Notes: generated by a model from the sequence alone, not told the origin. 40,230 nt of DNA from an uncultured Lachnospiraceae bacterium (GCA_946631295.1 CAMOZY010000017.1:1-40230); one strand, 5' to 3'. Positions 17,609-27,385 are shown, counted from the stretch's first letter. Translations and numbers: made by a program.

Positions 17609-19357
17609 ATGTGTGGGGTTCATATGAGTAAAGACACGGATGTTCACAAAAAACGAATAATAGACGAAACTCTTACTAAGCTGTATGAAGAAAACAGCGG
17701 CAAGCCCGAACATGCCTTTTGGTTTTTCCTTATAGGATATTTTATAACCAATATCATTGTGACCACCAGTGCTCACACATCTACAATGATTGAAATGGGC
17801 GGTCACTCAATACCGGTTTACACCTTTGCCGGAGTATTTTCTTCTGTGGCTAATATATGTGTTATTTTTCTTGCAGTATATTTTGGAAAAAGAGGTTTTC
17901 TTACAGGCCTTGTCTTGCTCATAGTCCAGCTTCCGCTGATACTTTCCAGTGTTATTTTCAAAGGAAATCTTTCTTCACTTCCAGGCTTTTTCGGAAACAT
18001 CCTCGCGATAATCGCAATTGTTGCCGTATATCTCAATAACGTTAAAGTTGACAAATTTCAGCAAAAGTTAAGATATACTGCAGTTACCGATCTTCTTACA
18101 GGCATTCCGAATGGATTTGCATGTGACGAGCTGATCAATGCTCTGATGAAAAAGAATGATCGATTTGCAAATGTATGCATTGATCTGAACGGCTTCAAGG
18201 ACATAAATGACACCATGGGCTTTGAAGCAGGCAACCAGGTTCTTATAGAGATTGCTTCCAGGCTTAAGGAAATATGTGACAGTGGCACAACCGGTACACT
18301 TGATTTTATCAGCAGAACAAGCGGTGATGAATTTGCTCTGCTTATAAGACAATTTTCTACCGAAGAAGATATCATTAAGACTCTGTCAAAATATGATGAA
18401 GCAATAAGTAAAAAACTCACCATATTTGATTGTGATTTCTTCATCTCAGCTGCATTTGGATATACCATTTACCCCGATGACGGAACAACCGTAGACTCCA
18501 TCGTTTCACACGCCAACACCGCCATGAACGAAGTTAAACGTGTGAACAGCAGCAATCATTTTCTGAGATTTACCGGTGACCTGTTAAGTACGGAAAAAAC
18601 TCTTGAGACCGAAGCAAAGATCATAGCTGCGATTGAAAACGACACGATCTTTTTCATGCTTCAGCCTCAGTTTGATCTTTCGCACAAACTCCGCGGATTC
18701 GAGGCCCTTGCCAGAATGAAAGATAAGGACGGCAATATCATCAGCCCGGGTGAGTTCATTCCCGTAGCTGAAAAAGTCGGATTGATCGATCAGGTGGATG
18801 GAATAGTCTACAGAAAAGCAGGAAAATTCATTGGTGATATTATCAGACAGACAGGAGCAGATATTTCTCTCAGCATTAACGTCTCGGTAAGACACCTCCT
18901 TAAAAATGATTTCCTTACTGAGATTGACAATCTGCTGATGAACAGTGGCATTCCTCCCGCACAGCTTGAGATTGAGATCACTGAATCGATCATGATCGAA
19001 TCAATCAATAAAGCAATGAACCGTATCAATGCAATACATGATATGGGAATCATGATCGCTATAGATGATTTCGGAACGGGCTATTCATCATTAAGTTACT
19101 TAAATGAATTCCCTGCAAATCTTCTGAAGATTGATAAATCATTCATCGACAAGCTTAATACCAACGATAAATCCAAGCAGTATGTTGCAGGTATTATCAA
19201 TCTTGGACACACAATGGGATTCGATGTAATATCCGAAGGTGTTGAAGAAGATGCACAGATCGAAACGCTTCGTGAAATAGGCTGTGACCTCATACAGGGC
19301 TTTATATGGGGCAAGCCTCTCCTGCCCGAAGACGCAGGCAAGCTTATCACATCGTGA
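17609..19357 (+). CDS. Membrane GGDEF-EAL cyclic-di-GMP protein
   Basis: A 582-residue protein with four predicted TM segments in residues 36-142, a GGDEF domain (about 155-322) and an EAL domain (about 332-580). The diguanylate-cyclase motif reads SGDEF (238-242) and the RxxD inhibitory site is absent, so cyclase activity is uncertain. The EAL domain keeps EAL (365-367), the NVS Asn, EITES, DDFGTGYSS, KIDKSFI, EGVE and QGF, so c-di-GMP hydrolysis is likely. No periplasmic sensor domain is visible, only short loops between helices. Starts at 17609 (AAGG 5 bases upstream) and 17624 (GGGG 5 bases upstream) are about equally good. It is divergent from proB and stands alone. Confidence 0.9.
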   Translation: MCGVHMSKDTDVHKKRIIDETLTKLYEENSGKPEHAFWFFLIGYFITNIIVTTSAHTSTMIEMGGHSIPVYTFAGVFSSVANICVIFLAVYFGKRGFLTGLVLLIVQLPLILSSVIFKGNLSSLPGFFGNILAIIAIVAVYLNNVKVDKFQQKLRYTAVTDLLTGIPNGFACDELINALMKKNDRFANVCIDLNGFKDINDTMGFEAGNQVLIEIASRLKEICDSGTTGTLDFISRTSGDEFALLIRQFSTEEDIIKTLSKYDEAISKKLTIFDCDFFISAAFGYTIYPDDGTTVDSIVSHANTAMNEVKRVNSSNHFLRFTGDLLSTEKTLETEAKIIAAIENDTIFFMLQPQFDLSHKLRGFEALARMKDKDGNIISPGEFIPVAEKVGLIDQVDGIVYRKAGKFIGDIIRQTGADISLSINVSVRHLLKNDFLTEIDNLLMNSGIPPAQLEIEITESIMIESINKAMNRINAIHDMGIMIAIDDFGTGYSSLSYLNEFPANLLKIDKSFIDKLNTNDKSKQYVAGIINLGHTMGFDVISEGVEEDAQIETLREIGCDLIQGFIWGKPLLPEDAGKLITS

Positions 19358-19398
19358 TCATCCCTTTTATAAAGCATTATTAATATTTTTATTCAGAT

Positions 19399-21018
19399 TT
19401 ATTGGAAAGGCTTAAACCTTCTGATAACAGCCTCTGCCCCGCGCAGCCCGTCAGCCGCAGCTGATGTTATCCCGCCTGCATATCCAGCACCTTCCCCGAG
19501 CGGATATATACCTCCTATAGAACTTTCCATATTTTCATTTCTTGTTATCCTGACAGGTGAACTCGTCCTGGATTCCACTCCCGCCATAATAACCTCAGGT
19601 GCATCGAAATTCTTTATCGTCCGGGCAAATGATGTCATGCCATCTACAAAAAGCCTGTTGATCTTCTCGTCAAAGATTCCTGTAAGATCACACCATTCAT
19701 AATCCCCTTTGAAAACAGGTTCGAAGCGATCAGAGGAAACGTCTTCGGCTTCACCGGTTACGGAGCGTTTAAAATCTCCATACCTTTCTGCAGGAATTCT
19801 GCCTTCGGCTAGTTCAAAAGCTTTTCTTTCAAGTTCTCTTTGATACTCTATTCCGGCAAGAGGATGCTCCGAAGGATATTCAGAAACGGGGATGCTGACA
19901 ACGATAGCGGAATTTGCATTTGCTGAATCTCTTCCGCTGTAACTCATCCCGTTGACACAGAGTTCTCCTTTTTCAGATGATGCATTTACCACATATCCGC
20001 CGGGACACATGCAGAACGAGAAAACTCCTCTGTCATCAAAATTTGCAGTAACCTTATATGGAGATGCTCCGAGAAGATCAGCTGCTTCATATGATCCGTA
20101 ACGATCAAGGTTTATCTCCTTCTGGGGATGCTGAACCCTGAATCCTGCGGCAAATGGCTTCTGCTCCAGCTTCAGACCGCTGTCGAGGAGCATTTTATAT
20201 GTATCCCTTGCTGAGTGCCCTGTAGCAATAAATAAAACTTCACACGGGATATCCTCTCTCTTACCGTCCTTATCTTCTACGGTTACAGATACGATGTGTT
20301 CCTCTTCTTCCCTGATACCTGTAAGTTTTGTTTCGAATCTGACCTCTCCACCGGCAGATATTATCTTTTCACGAATGCTCTTTACTATACCCGGAAGCAT
20401 ATCCGTTCCAAGATGGGGCATCTGATCATACAGGATGTCAAAAGGTGCTCCGTTATCGGAAAAGATCTTAAGCACTTCATGGATTCGTCCATCCTTATCC
20501 TTGACAGACGTTGCAAGCTTACCATCCGAAAAAGTACCGGCGCCGCCCTCACCGAACTGAACATTGGATGTTGTATCAAGTACTCCCGTTTCCCAGAATC
20601 TTTTTACATCATTCTTACGTTCATCAACGCTTCTTCCGCGTTCGATCACAAGTGGCCTGTAGCCTGCAATTGCAAGCTCGTATGCACAAAAAAGACCGGC
20701 AGGACCCATACCAACTATAACAGGTCTGTTACTGAGTTTCTCTGTCCCATGTTCCGGAAGTCTGTATATTACAGGTGAAAACTGTGATACATTACTATCC
20801 TTTTTACACTTTTTCAGCATCTTCTCATCATTGGATGTTTTTATCCATATACTGTATACGGAATAAAGCTCCGGTTTCTTACGGGCATCCAGAGACTTTC
20901 TGATGATACCAAGTTCAAGGATATCCTCCTGTCTGATACCAAGCTTTCTTGTAACGGCTTTTATCAGGCCTTTATCATCCTTTGTAGGTGTGCACTTTAT
21001 CTGATCTATCCTGATCAT
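19399..21018 (-). CDS. FAD-dependent dehydrogenase, COG2509 type
   Basis: A 539-residue flavoprotein. An N-terminal region of about 95 residues (IRIDQIKCTPTKDDKGLIKAV) precedes the FAD-binding VIVGMGPAGLFCAYELAIAGY (about 99-119). QFGEGGAGTFSDGKLAT, HLGTDMLPGIVKSIREKI and a C-terminal GIYPLGEGAGYAGGITSAAADG follow, the pattern of the uncharacterised COG2509 dehydrogenases. Substrate and partner are unknown. The start overlaps the preceding BaiN-like gene by four bases (ATGA), implying coupled translation of two different FAD oxidoreductases. It faces the GGDEF-EAL gene across only 41 bases, where I see no clear terminator. Confidence 0.85.
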   Translation of the reverse strand: MIRIDQIKCTPTKDDKGLIKAVTRKLGIRQEDILELGIIRKSLDARKKPELYSVYSIWIKTSNDEKMLKKCKKDSNVSQFSPVIYRLPEHGTEKLSNRPVIVGMGPAGLFCAYELAIAGYRPLVIERGRSVDERKNDVKRFWETGVLDTTSNVQFGEGGAGTFSDGKLATSVKDKDGRIHEVLKIFSDNGAPFDILYDQMPHLGTDMLPGIVKSIREKIISAGGEVRFETKLTGIREEEEHIVSVTVEDKDGKREDIPCEVLFIATGHSARDTYKMLLDSGLKLEQKPFAAGFRVQHPQKEINLDRYGSYEAADLLGASPYKVTANFDDRGVFSFCMCPGGYVVNASSEKGELCVNGMSYSGRDSANANSAIVVSIPVSEYPSEHPLAGIEYQRELERKAFELAEGRIPAERYGDFKRSVTGEAEDVSSDRFEPVFKGDYEWCDLTGIFDEKINRLFVDGMTSFARTIKNFDAPEVIMAGVESRTSSPVRITRNENMESSIGGIYPLGEGAGYAGGITSAAADGLRGAEAVIRRFKPFQ

Positions 21019-22253
21019 TTCGCTGCGCTCCTGCCCGCAATAAGCCCGGTTGCCCAGGCAAGATAGAGGTTATATCCTCCGCATTTGCCATCGATATCAA
21101 GAAGTTCTCCGGTAATATATAAACCGTCACTTCCCTTAAGACTCAGATCATCATTAACAGATGAAATGCTTACTCCTCCGCTCATCGTCTGAGCTTTGTC
21201 CTGTTTTTCGGTTCCTGTTATTTCAAATAACAGATGCTTAAAAAGCAAAATCAGCATATCTATTTTTTCGGAAGGCAGATCCAGGACTTTATCTCTTCCG
21301 GAAATACCTGCACCAAGATAGATATATTTAATGAGTTTATCATTTATAAGACCGTTGAGGATCTCATATATCTTTCTTGACGGATGTGCTTTAATCCTGT
21401 CATAAATTTCAGTTCTCAGTTCATCTTCTGTCATTTCAGGGATGAGATCCAATTCAGCGCTTACCGGCTGTCCTGCCTTCAAAGCATGTGCAGCCTGCCT
21501 GCTGACCTGAAAAACCGGAATTCCCGAAATGCATTCCTTTGTAAACTGAAGCTCGCCTTCATCGCATCCAAGCAATTCCTCGTATGAAAAGAGCGAAATC
21601 CCTCCTTTTGTCCTTACACCAGCGATGGATGTTATGTCCTCAGATACCACCAGACCGCAAAGAGCAGGTACCGGTGTTCTGTATTCAAAGGAATCTGACA
21701 TCATACTCAGATCGCGCTTAATATCCATCCCTTCAGCTTTAACATCAAAACCGCCCGATCCGAATCCTGATGAAACAATAACTCTGTCTGCTTCATAACA
21801 TGAATCAGCTGTTTTCAGGACAAATCTTCCATCCTTTTTGCAGATACTGTTTATTAGTGCGGAATATACGATACCGACTCCGGCATCGTTAATTTCCGTC
21901 ATAAGTGCGTTCAAAACCGATGACGCCTGCATTGACCTTGGATAAAGATATCCGTTTTTCGATACAGTAATAATATCAAGTGATCTGAAGAATGCTTTGA
22001 GATCATCCGTATCAAATTCAGATAAGAGCCTTCCAAGAAGATCTTTACCCTGCTTACCATATGTATAAAAACATGAGGCTTCAAGATATTCGTTACCGAG
22101 ATTGCATCTTCCGTTACCGGTCGCAAGTATCTTTCTTCCCGGTCTGTCAGAAGCTTCGAAGATTGTAATATCAGAAGGATCGGCACCGTTTCTTATTGCA
22201 GAAATGGCTGCAGTCATCCCTGAGGCGCCGCAGCCAATAATTGATATCTTCAT
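21015..22253 (-). CDS. BaiN/HI0933-like NAD(P)/FAD-dependent oxidoreductase
   Basis: A 412-residue flavoprotein with the N-terminal Rossmann motif ISIIGCGASGMTAAISAI, the family block PGRKILATGNGRCNLGN (about 39-55), YPRSMQASSVLNAL and the C-terminal GGVSISSVN...LYITGELLDIDGKCGGYNL. This is the HI0933/YhiN family, some of whose gut members (BaiN) act in bile-acid dehydroxylation. Bile-acid chemistry is not implied here, because no other bai gene is visible. The ATG lies one base after the flippase stop and the stop overlaps the next gene, so the three form one coupled unit. Confidence 0.88.
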   Translation of the reverse strand: MKISIIGCGASGMTAAISAIRNGADPSDITIFEASDRPGRKILATGNGRCNLGNEYLEASCFYTYGKQGKDLLGRLLSEFDTDDLKAFFRSLDIITVSKNGYLYPRSMQASSVLNALMTEINDAGVGIVYSALINSICKKDGRFVLKTADSCYEADRVIVSSGFGSGGFDVKAEGMDIKRDLSMMSDSFEYRTPVPALCGLVVSEDITSIAGVRTKGGISLFSYEELLGCDEGELQFTKECISGIPVFQVSRQAAHALKAGQPVSAELDLIPEMTEDELRTEIYDRIKAHPSRKIYEILNGLINDKLIKYIYLGAGISGRDKVLDLPSEKIDMLILLFKHLLFEITGTEKQDKAQTMSGGVSISSVNDDLSLKGSDGLYITGELLDIDGKCGGYNLYLAWATGLIAGRSAAK

Positions 22254-22254
22254 A

Positions 22255-23829
22255 TCAGATTACCTTTAATATCTGTCCGAGACTGTAAAGTATCCCGCCA
22301 AATGGCATAAGTCTTAGTTCGGCATCCGTGTAATTTCTGAGCAGAAGCAGAACGGAATGATAAATGATAAGTCCTATAGGGATGCACATTAACATTGTAA
22401 AGAGGTTGCCAAGATGTGCAGCTGCAGCATTTGTGATAAGAAGAAGAACAATAGCCGTAACAGCACCCGAAACAACAGGAAGAAGTATATTCCTGAATGG
22501 ATCGAAAACCATCGCCATCCTGAAATAGGTGATCACGCACCATATGATCATATTGACTGCTGAAAAAACGAGTACAGCTATCATCAGAGTCATATAAAAG
22601 CTATGAGCCATGCCGGAACTTATCTTCACTGTAAGAAATGCCAGAAGACAGGATACGATATCAGAGACTATTCTGGACAGCCTGTCATCGCGCATCGCAC
22701 ACAGCTGATCACAAAACAGTGCGATTGAGTAAAATACGGAAGCTGTAGTGATAAGAACAAGCTCAATCGAAACAGACATTCCGGACTCAGACAGCAGAAG
22801 CCTGTTTACCAGTTTTGACACTGAAGCAAAGAAAGCCGTACAGAAAACTGCTGCGATAACTACAATATGAATTCCAAAATCAAAATATGATCTCGCAAGT
22901 CCCTTTTCATTCTTTCTTGCAGCTGATGCCCAGCTGACTGTGGCTGAAGTACCGCTGTATATTGCTATGATTGATGATATTGCAAATGGAATGAACAGCG
23001 TGTTAATCGATGTTCCGATAACAGATGCATTACCTGCAGTGGCAAATGCAGCCAAAAGAAATACACAGAATGCAGCTCCGTGGACCAGACTTCCCAGACG
23101 TCTTTTCCAAAGATTAAGAAAGATTGCAAAAGGATTCTCTCTCGGTGCATATGAATCGCGTTCCGATCCTGCTTTTATCTTAAGTCCAAGTCTGATGATA
23201 AAAAGGAAAAGAAAGACTAAGAATTCAGTTATGCAAAAACCGATGAAAAGACCGGAACCTGCATATATGTACTTCAGATCTTCATCCATCAAAAGCGTAC
23301 TTGCGATAACTCCTTTATCATACATAACATTCATAAAGAAACATCCTGAAACGATCCTGAAAAACTCCCTGAGTACACCTGCAATACAGACTGCCTTATC
23401 TCCGGAAGATACGGAAGCATACCCTAGAAGAAATTCATTGATCATCCTGAAGAAAAAGAAAACACTTAAGTAAAGCCCGAGGAATCTCCCCTTAGGAAGT
23501 CCCATAATACCGGGCATCAGATGAAAGGTAAGTCCGGCACACAGCACTGCACCTATGATGCCGCCAAGAAACTGATTAACAAATGAAACGGACAGGATGT
23601 TCATAGCATTGTCCTTCTGTCCCTTTGAAAGCTTTGTTCTGATCATTCTCGACATCACGTCGGAAAAACCTTCACCAAGCACCATCCAAACAAGCGCACA
23701 GATCAGATATGCACCGGCAACATAGCCTATTCCCGTATCAGTAAGCAGAAATCTGTAGACATATACCGAAAATGCAGAAATGAGAAGTGCAATATAACCG
23801 GTCTTCTTTTTATATATATAATTCTTCAT
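22255..23829 (-). CDS. MOP-superfamily flippase-like membrane protein
   Basis: A 524-residue, very hydrophobic protein with roughly 12-14 TM helices and basic cytoplasmic loops. The pattern (Arg-rich MSRMIRTKLSKGQ loop, a polar Asn in a central helix at FVNQFLGG, the FFFFRMINEFLLGYASVSSGDK segment) fits the MOP superfamily of lipid-linked saccharide and lipid flippases (Wzx/SpoVB/MurJ relatives). The match is from overall appearance and not from a diagnostic motif. The start shares one base with the ybeY stop (TGATG). Possible cargo is a lipid-linked oligosaccharide; no dedicated polysaccharide cluster is adjacent. Confidence 0.65.
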   Translation of the reverse strand: MKNYIYKKKTGYIALLISAFSVYVYRFLLTDTGIGYVAGAYLICALVWMVLGEGFSDVMSRMIRTKLSKGQKDNAMNILSVSFVNQFLGGIIGAVLCAGLTFHLMPGIMGLPKGRFLGLYLSVFFFFRMINEFLLGYASVSSGDKAVCIAGVLREFFRIVSGCFFMNVMYDKGVIASTLLMDEDLKYIYAGSGLFIGFCITEFLVFLFLFIIRLGLKIKAGSERDSYAPRENPFAIFLNLWKRRLGSLVHGAAFCVFLLAAFATAGNASVIGTSINTLFIPFAISSIIAIYSGTSATVSWASAARKNEKGLARSYFDFGIHIVVIAAVFCTAFFASVSKLVNRLLLSESGMSVSIELVLITTASVFYSIALFCDQLCAMRDDRLSRIVSDIVSCLLAFLTVKISSGMAHSFYMTLMIAVLVFSAVNMIIWCVITYFRMAMVFDPFRNILLPVVSGAVTAIVLLLITNAAAAHLGNLFTMLMCIPIGLIIYHSVLLLLRNYTDAELRLMPFGGILYSLGQILKVI

Positions 23830-24335
23830 CAGTTTCCTCTGGTAATACCTAGTTTTTCAAGAATTTCTTCCTGTTTGGAAAACATTACTTTTTCTTCATC
23901 AGGTGTCATATGGTCATAACCGCACAAATGCAGACAGCTGTGTGCGGTAAGAAAAGCCATTTCTCTTTTAACGGAGTGTCCGAACTCCTCAGCCTGCGAA
24001 AAGATCCTGTCGGCATTGAGAATAATATCACCAAGTATCAGTTCACCTGTCTCAGGATCTGTATAATCCGCTCTTCTTTCCTCCGGAATGCTGAAATCCG
24101 ATGGAACTTCAAAATCAATATTGGGGAAAGAAAGAACATCCGTGGGAGAATCGATATCACGATAATCCCTGTTGAGTAAACGTATGCCTTCGGAATCCGT
24201 GATTAGAACGTTTACGGATGAACTATCTACGGGTGCTCCTTCGGTTGAAAAAGCCTCCAGGCATACTTGTTCTATCAGTTCGGATTCATCAAATCCGAAA
24301 TCTTTATCCGTTTCATTTTCGACGAAGAAAGTCAT
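23829..24335 (-). CDS. ybeY: Endoribonuclease YbeY, 16S rRNA maturation
   Basis: A 168-residue metal-dependent RNase involved in 16S rRNA 3'-end processing and ribosome quality control. NRDYRDIDSPTDVLSFP (about 55-71), LGDIILN (101-107) and the zinc motif HSCLHLCGYDH (His132, His136, His142) are intact. It follows phoH by 56 bases, a widely conserved gene pair in Firmicutes. Confidence 0.96.
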   Translation of the reverse strand: MTFFVENETDKDFGFDESELIEQVCLEAFSTEGAPVDSSSVNVLITDSEGIRLLNRDYRDIDSPTDVLSFPNIDFEVPSDFSIPEERRADYTDPETGELILGDIILNADRIFSQAEEFGHSVKREMAFLTAHSCLHLCGYDHMTPDEEKVMFSKQEEILEKLGITRGN

Positions 24336-24391
24336 AACAGATCAATTCCTTTTATCATTTTGTTTCTTCACAGTATCTTTATCTGAATTAT

Positions 24392-25375
24392 TTATCTGTG
24401 TTTCTTCTCTGCAGTTCTTCGTTTACTTTCGTAATCTTCATAACGCTTAACTATTTTCTGAACAAGAGGATGTCTTACAACGTCCTTGCTCGTCAGTGTA
24501 CAGAATGCTATTTCATCCATACCTCCAAGTACTTTGGTTGCAACATCAAGCCCTGAAACAGTACCGGGTGCAAGGTCTTTCTGTGTAGCATCACCCGTAA
24601 CAACCACCTTGGATCCAAAGCCTATTCTTGTCAGGAACATCTTCATCTGTGCAGGAGTGGTGTTCTGAGCCTCATCTAGTATTATGAATGCATTGTCCAG
24701 TGTTCTTCCCCTCATATATGCAAGAGGTGCAACTTCGATAAGTCCCTTTTCCATATTGAGCTGGAATTTTTCGGGACCCATGATCTGAAAAAGTGCATCA
24801 TAGAGAGGTCTCAAATAAGGATCCACCTTGCTTTGAAGATCTCCCGGAAGAAATCCCAGTTTCTCACCGGCTTCTATGGCAGGTCTTGTAAGAATTATTC
24901 TCCCGACTTCCTCATTCTTAAAAGCCGTAATAGCCATTGCCATTGCAAGATATGTTTTTCCGGTACCTGCAGGACCTACACCAAAAGTTATCATCTTATC
25001 CCTGATCGAACGGACATATTTCTTTTGTCCGAGAGTCTTGGGAAGAACAGGCTTGCCCGCAGCGGTATGACAGATGACATCCGTAAGAGTTTCGCTCAGC
25101 GCTCCTTCATGATCTTCAGCTGCTTCTTCAATTGCGTAATTAACACTTTGTTCTTCTATCTCATTACCCTTTCCGGAATAATCCTTAAGATCCATGATAA
25201 CGGACATTGCTTTTTTAGCATTCTCTTCATCTCCATAGACATAAAGATAACCGTTTCTGGATACCACACGCACATTCATGGATGATTCGACCTTTTTAAT
25301 ATGGGCATCCCTCATCCCAAATATATTTCTCATTTCATCGCCTGAAAGTTCAGCCTTTAATGAAAAACCTTCCAT
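24392..25375 (-). CDS. PhoH-like ATPase with N-terminal KH domain
   Basis: About 327 residues. An N-terminal KH-like RNA-binding part (GMRDAHIKKVESSMNVRVVSRNGYLYVYGDE) precedes the PhoH ATPase with Walker A GPAGTGKTYLAMAMA, RPAIEAGEKLGFLPGDL, Walker B FIILDEAQNTTPAQMKMFLTR and VVTGDATQKDLAPG. Members are thought to act in RNA metabolism together with YbeY. An in-frame TTG at 25387 sits only one base after a GGGA and would add four residues. The ATG at 25373-25375 has AGGG about 13 bases upstream, so neither start has an ideal ribosome site and translation is probably coupled to the upstream nucleoside phosphorylase, whose stop is 15 bases away. Confidence 0.93.
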   Translation of the reverse strand: MEGFSLKAELSGDEMRNIFGMRDAHIKKVESSMNVRVVSRNGYLYVYGDEENAKKAMSVIMDLKDYSGKGNEIEEQSVNYAIEEAAEDHEGALSETLTDVICHTAAGKPVLPKTLGQKKYVRSIRDKMITFGVGPAGTGKTYLAMAMAITAFKNEEVGRIILTRPAIEAGEKLGFLPGDLQSKVDPYLRPLYDALFQIMGPEKFQLNMEKGLIEVAPLAYMRGRTLDNAFIILDEAQNTTPAQMKMFLTRIGFGSKVVVTGDATQKDLAPGTVSGLDVATKVLGGMDEIAFCTLTSKDVVRHPLVQKIVKRYEDYESKRRTAEKKHR

Positions 25376-25390
25376 CTGTTTATTCAATCC

Positions 25391-26695
25391 CTATTCAACT
25401 ATCATTTTGATAAGATCCTGCTTAGCAGGCTCTGTATCTGATATGATATAAGATGACTTCAGCTTATCAAGTGCCTCAGTCAGGTTCTTTTCCTCGTTAT
25501 AATATACTATTGCAAGATCTTCACCTTCGGAGACATGATCTCCTCTTTTCTTTAAAAGTCTTATACCGACAGAAAGATCGATAACGTCTTCCTTGGACGC
25601 TCTTCCACCTCCAAGCATCATGCAGGCAACACCGACTTCGTCGCATATTATTCTCTCGACATATCCTGTCCTGTCAGCTTTTATCGTAGCCGTTTTTTCA
25701 GATACCTTAAGAGTTTCAGGATGATAAACCTGATCTGCACTTCCACCCTGTGCTTCTATGAACTCACCGAGTTTTTTAAGCGCTGCACCGCTCTTTACAG
25801 CATCTTCTGCCATCAGACGGGCCTCTGAAACTGATGAAGCCTTTCCTCCGAACATTATCATATATGACGCAAGTGTCATCACAAGTTCAGTAAAATCATC
25901 AGGGCCTTCACCTTTAAGGGTATCTATAGCCTCTCTTACCTCTATTGCATTACCTACGGCATTTCCGAGAGGCTGATCCATATCACTGATAACGGCTATG
26001 CATTTTCTTCCCGCGCCTTTTCCTATTCGGACCATTTCCTCAGCAAGAGCTTTGGAGTCTTCAAGAGTCTTCATAAATGCACCGCTGCCTGTCTTTACGT
26101 CAAGAACTATCGCATCGGCGCCTGCAGCCAGCTTCTTGCTCATTATGGAACTGGCGATAAGTGACATATTCTCTACTGTTCCGGTAACATCCCTGAGAGC
26201 GTAAAGCTTCTTATCCGCAGGTGCAAGATCCGCTGTCTGCCCCATGATCGATATGCCGATACTGTTAACGTTATTGATAAATTCTTCGGTTGATATGGAA
26301 ACATTGAATCCATCAAAACTTTCAAGCTTATCTATAGTACCGCCCGTATGTCCGAGACCTCTGCCACTCATTTTGGCGATGGGAACTCCGCATGCAGATA
26401 CAATGGGGGTGAGAGCAAGTGATGTCTTATCTCCGACTCCGCCGGTTGAATGCTTATCTACCTTGATCCCGTTGATTGCGGAAAGATCAAGCTTATCTCC
26501 GGAATTTTCCATTTCCATGGTAAGAGTAAGAGTTTCTCTTTCATTCATACCGCGGAAATATATTGCCATCATCAGAGCAGATACCTGATAATCAGGAATC
26601 TCACCTTTTGTATATCCTCTGACGAAAAAAGAGATCTCGTCATCAGTGAGTTCATTCCCGTTCCTTTTTGAGGTTATGATGTCCACCATTCTCAT
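25391..26695 (-). CDS. Pyrimidine-nucleoside (thymidine/uridine) phosphorylase
   Basis: A 434-residue enzyme that phosphorolyses thymidine, uridine or deoxyuridine to base plus (deoxy)ribose-1-phosphate. VDIITSKRNGNELTDDEI, DKHSTGGVGDKTSLALTPIV (phosphate loop), KMSGRGLGHTGGTIDKLES, SSIMSKKLAAGADAIVLDVKTGSGAFMK (the family signature) and a C-terminal alpha/beta domain are present at normal length. The Firmicute Pdp type with broad pyrimidine specificity is more likely than strict DeoA. The ATG at 26695 has AGGAG nine bases upstream; a second Met two codons later is less well placed. Confidence 0.95.
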   Translation of the reverse strand: MRMVDIITSKRNGNELTDDEISFFVRGYTKGEIPDYQVSALMMAIYFRGMNERETLTLTMEMENSGDKLDLSAINGIKVDKHSTGGVGDKTSLALTPIVSACGVPIAKMSGRGLGHTGGTIDKLESFDGFNVSISTEEFINNVNSIGISIMGQTADLAPADKKLYALRDVTGTVENMSLIASSIMSKKLAAGADAIVLDVKTGSGAFMKTLEDSKALAEEMVRIGKGAGRKCIAVISDMDQPLGNAVGNAIEVREAIDTLKGEGPDDFTELVMTLASYMIMFGGKASSVSEARLMAEDAVKSGAALKKLGEFIEAQGGSADQVYHPETLKVSEKTATIKADRTGYVERIICDEVGVACMMLGGGRASKEDVIDLSVGIRLLKKRGDHVSEGEDLAIVYYNEEKNLTEALDKLKSSYIISDTEPAKQDLIKMIVE

Positions 26696-26755
26696 GATAA
26701 AGATCTCCTTTCAGATTGCGTTTATTTAGTTTCAAAATATTAAAAAGTTCGGATC

Positions 26756-27385
26756 TCAGATCTTCTTTTTGCAGATACCATTCAGAACACATTCTTCACA
26801 TGACGGCTTTCCGGCCCTGCATACGGCTCTTCCATGGTCAACAAGTCTGTGACAAAAATCACCCGATTCATCCGGAGGGATTATCTTCCTCAGCTGCATC
26901 TCCACGGATAGCGGATCCTTAGATCCATCGGTAAGTCCGATTCTTCCCGTGAGCCTGATGCAGTGTGTGTCACATACATATGACTCTTTTCCGAAAATAT
27001 CACCGAGTATCAGGTTGGCACTTTTCCTTCCTACTCCCGGAAGAGACAACAGTTCTTCCATGGTATCAGGAACTTTCCCTCCAAACTCAGTGCAGAGTTT
27101 ATTCATGCAAAGCTTAATATCACGGGCTTTTGTCTTATACAGACCACAGGGATGAACTATCCTTTCGATATCCTCTATATCTGCAGCTGCAAGCGCTTCC
27201 GGAGTCGGATATTTTGCAAACAGCTCAGGAACAGTTTCATTCACTCTCTTATCCGTACATTGTGCTGCAAGCCTTACGCTTACGAGAAGCTGCCATGCCT
27301 GCCCTATATCGAGCGTACAAACAGAATCCGGATATTCCTTTTTCAGCCTCTCTATAACTTCGGCAGCAAGTTCTTTCTTTCTCAT
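26756..27385 (-). CDS. nth: Endonuclease III (DNA glycosylase/AP lyase)
   Basis: A 209-residue base-excision repair enzyme that removes oxidised pyrimidines. The helix-hairpin-helix LPGVGRKSANLIL contains the catalytic Lys121, and Asp139 lies in CDTHCIRL. The [4Fe-4S] ligands are Cys189, Cys196, Cys199 and Cys205 (C-x6-C-x2-C-x5-C). All catalytic residues are intact. It overlaps the rlmH stop by four bases (ATGA). Confidence 0.96.
   Translation of the reverse strand: MRKKELAAEVIERLKKEYPDSVCTLDIGQAWQLLVSVRLAAQCTDKRVNETVPELFAKYPTPEALAAADIEDIERIVHPCGLYKTKARDIKLCMNKLCTEFGGKVPDTMEELLSLPGVGRKSANLILGDIFGKESYVCDTHCIRLTGRIGLTDGSKDPLSVEMQLRKIIPPDESGDFCHRLVDHGRAVCRAGKPSCEECVLNGICKKKI

Noticed and set aside
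19358-19398. Bidirectional terminator between the convergent GGDEF-EAL and COG2509 genes
   Set aside because: The 41 bases are AT-rich but contain no convincing stem.
21015-22253. Bile-acid-converting BaiN
   Set aside because: The family match is real, but no other bai genes are present and most HI0933-family members are unrelated to bile acids.
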